A DNA stretch of 64,000 bases, taken from positions 1 to 64,000 of the forward strand of contig CP141893.1 of the NCBI GenBank assembly GCA_036871055.1. The letters run 5' to 3'. Both the position numbers and the translations under genes were made by a program. Below are positions 60,864 to 64,000 of the stretch, one piece after another (position 1 is the first letter of the stretch; every line of letters begins with the position of its first letter). This DNA comes from Bisbaumannia sp015645095. GTDB taxonomy: Bacteria > Pseudomonadota > Gammaproteobacteria > Pseudomonadales > Halomonadaceae. Below the pieces are notes generated by a model. The model was not told the origin of the DNA. It ran no database searches and saw nothing but the letters and a program-made list of their open reading frames with translations.

Positions 60864-61775
60864 TTATTGCCCCAGGACGCGACTCAGGGTGGTGGAAGGG
60901 GTTTCCCGGAACAGCCGGCGGTACTCGCGGCCGAAATAGCTCTGATGGAAGAACCCCTGACAGGCGGCGGCGTCGGCGATGCGTTGGTTGGGGTCTCGCA
61001 ACAGGCTGCGCCGCACCGCGTTGAGCCGCAGCGCGCGCAGGTAGTGTATCGGCGACTGGCCGGTCTCCGCCTGAAAGCTGTACTGCAGGGTGCGACGCGA
61101 GATTTTCAACTGGTGACACAGTGCCGTGAGTGAGGGAGGGTCGTCCGGTCGCGCCCGGGTCAGCGCCTGGCAGCGATCGACGATATAGCGCCGGGTACGG
61201 TAGCAGGTCGGATCGAGAGTCGGTGATCTCGAGCAGTCGCTGAACAGCAGCTCGACGCCCTCCTCGAGCTGTCGCGAGAACACCTCCTGAGGCACCACCG
61301 TCGGGACGCCCTGGGCCTGGCCTGCCAGCAGATAGTCCGTCATCGCCCGCCACTGCTCCCTGACGCCGGCCAGCCGGGCCGCCGGCACCGCCAGGGTGCG
61401 CAGCCGTCGTTCGTCTTGCTCCAACCAGCCGTAGCGGTGGCGATCTATCGACACCACCAGCAGATCGTAGTGTCCCGGAGCCACGCTCCAGAACTCCTCG
61501 CAGCGGGGCAGTACCGTGATGGCGTCGGCGGGAAAGAGTCCATCACCAGGCCAGTGGAGGGGCAGGATCAGGTGCCACTGGGTTTCCGGGAAGTGCATCG
61601 ACTGGGCCAGGCCCAGGTTGGCGCTCTCACGGAATAGCCGCATCCCGCATCCGGCGACATCGATGATATCGCCACGGAAGTGCCCCTCCTCGATCTGGTC
61701 GTATTCCTGCTGCCAGCCATCCAGCCGCTGGGCATGTTCGGTGACATCCTCACAGTGATGAAGCGCTATCGTCAT
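60864..61775 (-). CDS. AraC family transcriptional regulator
   Basis: A 303-residue regulator. The C-terminal third has two helix-turn-helix motifs: SLTALCHQLKISRRTLQYSFQ and RIADAAACQGFFHQSYFGREYR. The N-terminal ~190 residues form a sensor-like domain resembling FeaR/EutR regulators of amine catabolism, which fits the convergent amine-type operon. It is placed to control the genes at 57822-60845; the inverted repeat at 57747 is a possible target. Confidence 0.8.
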   Translation of the reverse strand: MTIALHHCEDVTEHAQRLDGWQQEYDQIEEGHFRGDIIDVAGCGMRLFRESANLGLAQSMHFPETQWHLILPLHWPGDGLFPADAITVLPRCEEFWSVAPGHYDLLVVSIDRHRYGWLEQDERRLRTLAVPAARLAGVREQWRAMTDYLLAGQAQGVPTVVPQEVFSRQLEEGVELLFSDCSRSPTLDPTCYRTRRYIVDRCQALTRARPDDPPSLTALCHQLKISRRTLQYSFQAETGQSPIHYLRALRLNAVRRSLLRDPNQRIADAAACQGFFHQSYFGREYRRLFRETPSTTLSRVLGQ

Positions 61776-61829
61776 GGGTGGTGTCCTGACCTTGTTGTTG
61801 TAGTAACGGGACCCGGTTTGAGAGGAGGG

Positions 61830-63098
61830 TCAGCCTCGCTTGAGCAGGGCGAAGCGCCTCTTGCCCTTCTGCACGACCCAGTAATGGTCGAAGAGGGCGA
61901 AGGTATCGCCGAGGCGACCCTGGTCGCGGGGTTCGCCATTGACGCGCACCGCCCCCTGGCTCATCAGCTCCCGGGCCTGGCGCCGGGAGGGCGCCAGGCC
62001 CGCCATGACCAGGGCCTCCTCCAGCGGGCTGTCCGGGGCGGTCGCCACGCAGGGCAGGCCATCGAGCTCCAACTGCTCGAGCTCCTCCCGGCTGAGGCGG
62101 GTCACCTCGCCGCTGAACAGGGCCGCCGAGATGCGCTGTGCGCCCTTAAGTCCCGCCTCCCCGTGCACGAAGCGGGTGAGCTCCTCGGCCAGGACGCGCT
62201 GGGCCCTGGGCCGCCCCGCCGCCTGGCGATCCTCCGCCTCGATGGCCTCGATCTCGTCGCAGGAGAGGAAGGTGTAGTAGCGCAGGAAGCGATAGACGTC
62301 GGCGTCGTCCACGTTGAGCCAGAACTGGTAGAACTGGTAGGGCGAGGTCTGGCGCGGGTCGAGCCACACTGTGCCGCTCTCGGTCTTGCCGAACTTGGTG
62401 CCGTCGGCCTTGGTGATCAGCGGCAGGGTGAGGCCGAACGCCTGCTCCCCGTTGAGGCGGCGCACCAGGTCGATGCCGCCGACGATATTGCCCCACTGGT
62501 CGTTGCCACCGATCTGCAGCCGGCAACCCAGCTCCCGGTTGAGGTGAGCGAAATCCCGGGCCTGCAGCAGGCCGTAGCTGAACTCGGTGAAGGAGAGGCC
62601 CTGCTCGGCGCGCTCCAGGCGCTGGCGCACGGACTCGCGGTTGATCATGGCGTTGACCGAGAAGTGCTTGCCCACGTCGCGGAAGAAGTCGATGACATTG
62701 ATCTCGCCGAGCCAGTCGGCGTTGTTGACCACCCGCAGCGGTTCGTCGAGGTGGGGCGTCATCAGCTGCTGGATCTGCCCGCCCAGGGCGTCGACCCAGC
62801 CCTGCACCGTCTCGGGGGCATTGAGCCGGCGCTCGCTGGCCTTGAAGCTGGGGTCGCCGATCATGCCGGTGGCGCCACCGATCAGCGCCAGGCCCCGGTG
62901 GCCGGCGTCCTGGAAGCGCTTGAGCATCAACAGCGGCACCAGGTGGCCGATATGCAGGCTGCCCGCCGTGGGGTCGAAGCCGCAGTAGACCACCAGTGGG
63001 GTGTCGAGGGCCGCCGTCAGGGCCTCGGGGTGGCTCGACTGGGCGATCAGGCCGCGTCGCTCGAGGTCATGCAGCAGGGGGGAGGTATCGTTTGGCAT
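61830..63098 (-). CDS. tyrS: Tyrosyl-tRNA synthetase
   Basis: A class I synthetase that charges tRNA-Tyr. The 422-residue protein has the HIGH-type motif HIGHLVPLL near residue 48, VNNADWLGEINVIDF, QIGGNDQWGNIVGG and the KMSKS-type KFGKTES near 232, with a C-terminal S4 domain (from about residue 355, LVMAGLAPSRRQARELMSQGAVRVNG). It is distinguished from tyramine enzymes by these synthetase motifs. Confidence 0.97.
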   Translation of the reverse strand: MPNDTSPLLHDLERRGLIAQSSHPEALTAALDTPLVVYCGFDPTAGSLHIGHLVPLLMLKRFQDAGHRGLALIGGATGMIGDPSFKASERRLNAPETVQGWVDALGGQIQQLMTPHLDEPLRVVNNADWLGEINVIDFFRDVGKHFSVNAMINRESVRQRLERAEQGLSFTEFSYGLLQARDFAHLNRELGCRLQIGGNDQWGNIVGGIDLVRRLNGEQAFGLTLPLITKADGTKFGKTESGTVWLDPRQTSPYQFYQFWLNVDDADVYRFLRYYTFLSCDEIEAIEAEDRQAAGRPRAQRVLAEELTRFVHGEAGLKGAQRISAALFSGEVTRLSREELEQLELDGLPCVATAPDSPLEEALVMAGLAPSRRQARELMSQGAVRVNGEPRDQGRLGDTFALFDHYWVVQKGKRRFALLKRG

Positions 63099-63134
63099 CG
63101 CTGGGCTCCAGAAACCGAGGGTCTGGAGCAGAGG

Positions 63135-63998
63135 CTAGCGCTTGCCCGGGACGGGGACGATATCCCTAAAAGGGGCATTTTCGGGGTCGTCCTTCCGCGC
63201 CTGGGCCGCCAGGGTGATGGCGTGATTGAGGAACCGGCGAAACAGCTCCCCCCGGGAGCCGATGCCGAGGCGGGCATAGAGGCGCTTGCGGTGATTCCTG
63301 GCGGTGCCCGGGGTGATCGCCAGGCGCTCGGCGATTTCTTCCGGGGTGAGCCCCTGCACCATCAGGGTGGCCACCTGGCGCTCCCGGGGCGTCAGCAGGC
63401 CCTCGCCGAAGCACTCCAGGGCGCGGCTCAGCAGCGCGCCGGCGTCGTCCTCGCCGGTGGTCGGGGGCGAGAGGGTCAAGGGGTCGCTCGCCCAGTGCTG
63501 GCGGCAGAGCGCGGCCAGCAGGTCGAAGCGCTCGTGCAGGCGCTGGTACGCCTCGGCGGAGAACGCGTGGCCTGGGGCGAGCCGCCCCAGGTAGATGACG
63601 ACCCAGCGGGCTGCGTCGAGGCAAACGGCGAGGCACAGCTCGTCCCGCCAGCCGGTCTGTTGATAGAAGGCCTTCATGTACTCCGGGTCGCTCCGCCCCT
63701 CGGTGGCCTCCAGGGCGTCGGCGAGTCGGAAGAGCCCCTCCCGGCGGTGGCTATCGAGGGCGACCAGGAAGGGGTCGCCCTGCCAGGCTTGCATCAGGTA
63801 ACGCTGGAACAGCAGCTCGCGTTGCCGGGGCAGGGCGTCGTGCAGGTAGATGGGGGCTTGGCCGGGGCGATGACCGATGATGACCGCGCCATCGAAGTCG
63901 ACCAGGTCGCGCAGCAGGGCGACCAGGCTCCCGGTGAAGCCCGGCGAGCGCAGGGAGGCGATGGCCTGGGTCAGCAGGGCGGTCTGGGGGTCGCGCAT
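63135..63998 (-). CDS. LuxR-family transcriptional regulator
   Basis: A 287-residue regulator with a C-terminal LuxR helix-turn-helix (LTPREREVATLM-like LTPRERQVATLMVQGLTPEEIAERL, then TARNHRKRLYARLGIGSRGEL). The N-terminal ~190 residues show no known acyl-homoserine-lactone signature, so it is probably a non-quorum LuxR regulator. The ATG at 63998 is 2 bases from the window edge; a longer upstream start cannot be excluded. It shares the DNA-binding style of the decayed fragment at 57336. Confidence 0.75.
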   Translation of the reverse strand: MRDPQTALLTQAIASLRSPGFTGSLVALLRDLVDFDGAVIIGHRPGQAPIYLHDALPRQRELLFQRYLMQAWQGDPFLVALDSHRREGLFRLADALEATEGRSDPEYMKAFYQQTGWRDELCLAVCLDAARWVVIYLGRLAPGHAFSAEAYQRLHERFDLLAALCRQHWASDPLTLSPPTTGEDDAGALLSRALECFGEGLLTPRERQVATLMVQGLTPEEIAERLAITPGTARNHRKRLYARLGIGSRGELFRRFLNHAITLAAQARKDDPENAPFRDIVPVPGKR

Positions 63999-64000
63999 AG

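Overview
The window starts exactly at dnaA and runs through dnaA-dnaN-recF-gyrB. It is therefore origin-proximal chromosome of a high-GC gammaproteobacterium. Gene order (dnaA-dnaN-recF-gyrB-gmhB-glyS-glyQ, then a lipopolysaccharide core cluster), protein similarity recognised by eye and base composition suggest the family Halomonadaceae (Halomonas/Chromohalobacter-like); this is inference from memory, not a database result. oriC itself is not visible: the dnaA-dnaN gap is only 63 bases, so the origin probably lies upstream of base 1.

Region 1 (1-10.1 kb): replication initiation and gyrase genes, gmhB, and the two-subunit glycyl-tRNA synthetase. Four parS-like 16-mers (two inside recF, two upstream of gmhB) mark a chromosome-partition centromere.

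Region 2 (10.2-23.3 kb): inner-core lipopolysaccharide genes. hldD, waaF and hldE plus gmhB upstream make and transfer ADP-heptose; waaA adds Kdo; a Kdo kinase and several family 2, 4 and 9 glycosyltransferases decorate the core; an OpgB-like phosphoglycerol transferase is included. rpiA follows.

Region 3 (23.5-32.2 kb), the accessory and most interesting part: an auxiliary type VI secretion operon read on the minus strand, hcp > vgrG > DUF4123 adaptor > VasX-like membrane toxin > three tandem membrane proteins that are probable immunity genes. It is driven by a textbook sigma-54 promoter with an IHF site and an upstream dyad array. The VgrG lacks its N-terminal ~100 residues. The middle immunity copy is a hybrid of its two neighbours, exactly the product expected of one unequal crossover. 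No structural secretion genes (tss) are present, so the main apparatus must be elsewhere.

Region 4 (32.5-46.2 kb): ilvA, a 31-residue membrane peptide, 6S RNA between zapA and the 5-formyl-THF cyclo-ligase gene, ygfB-pepP-ubiH, a nucleobase permease, ubiI, and the minus-strand gpmI-envC-ctp operon.

Region 5 (46.4-55.4 kb): yibN-secB-rsmE, an S1-domain protein, gshB, and tonB-yqgE-ruvX-pyrR-pyrB-pyrC', the last encoding a metal-ligand-less dihydroorotase homologue. A DUF6455-like gene behind an FNR/Anr-type box follows.

Region 6 (55.6-64 kb): a chemoreceptor, a decayed LuxR fragment, a small catabolic set (ornithine-cyclodeaminase-family protein, RidA, FAD amine oxidoreductase, AraC regulator), tyrS and a LuxR-type regulator at the right edge. 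I saw no rRNA, tRNA, CRISPR array or insertion sequence.
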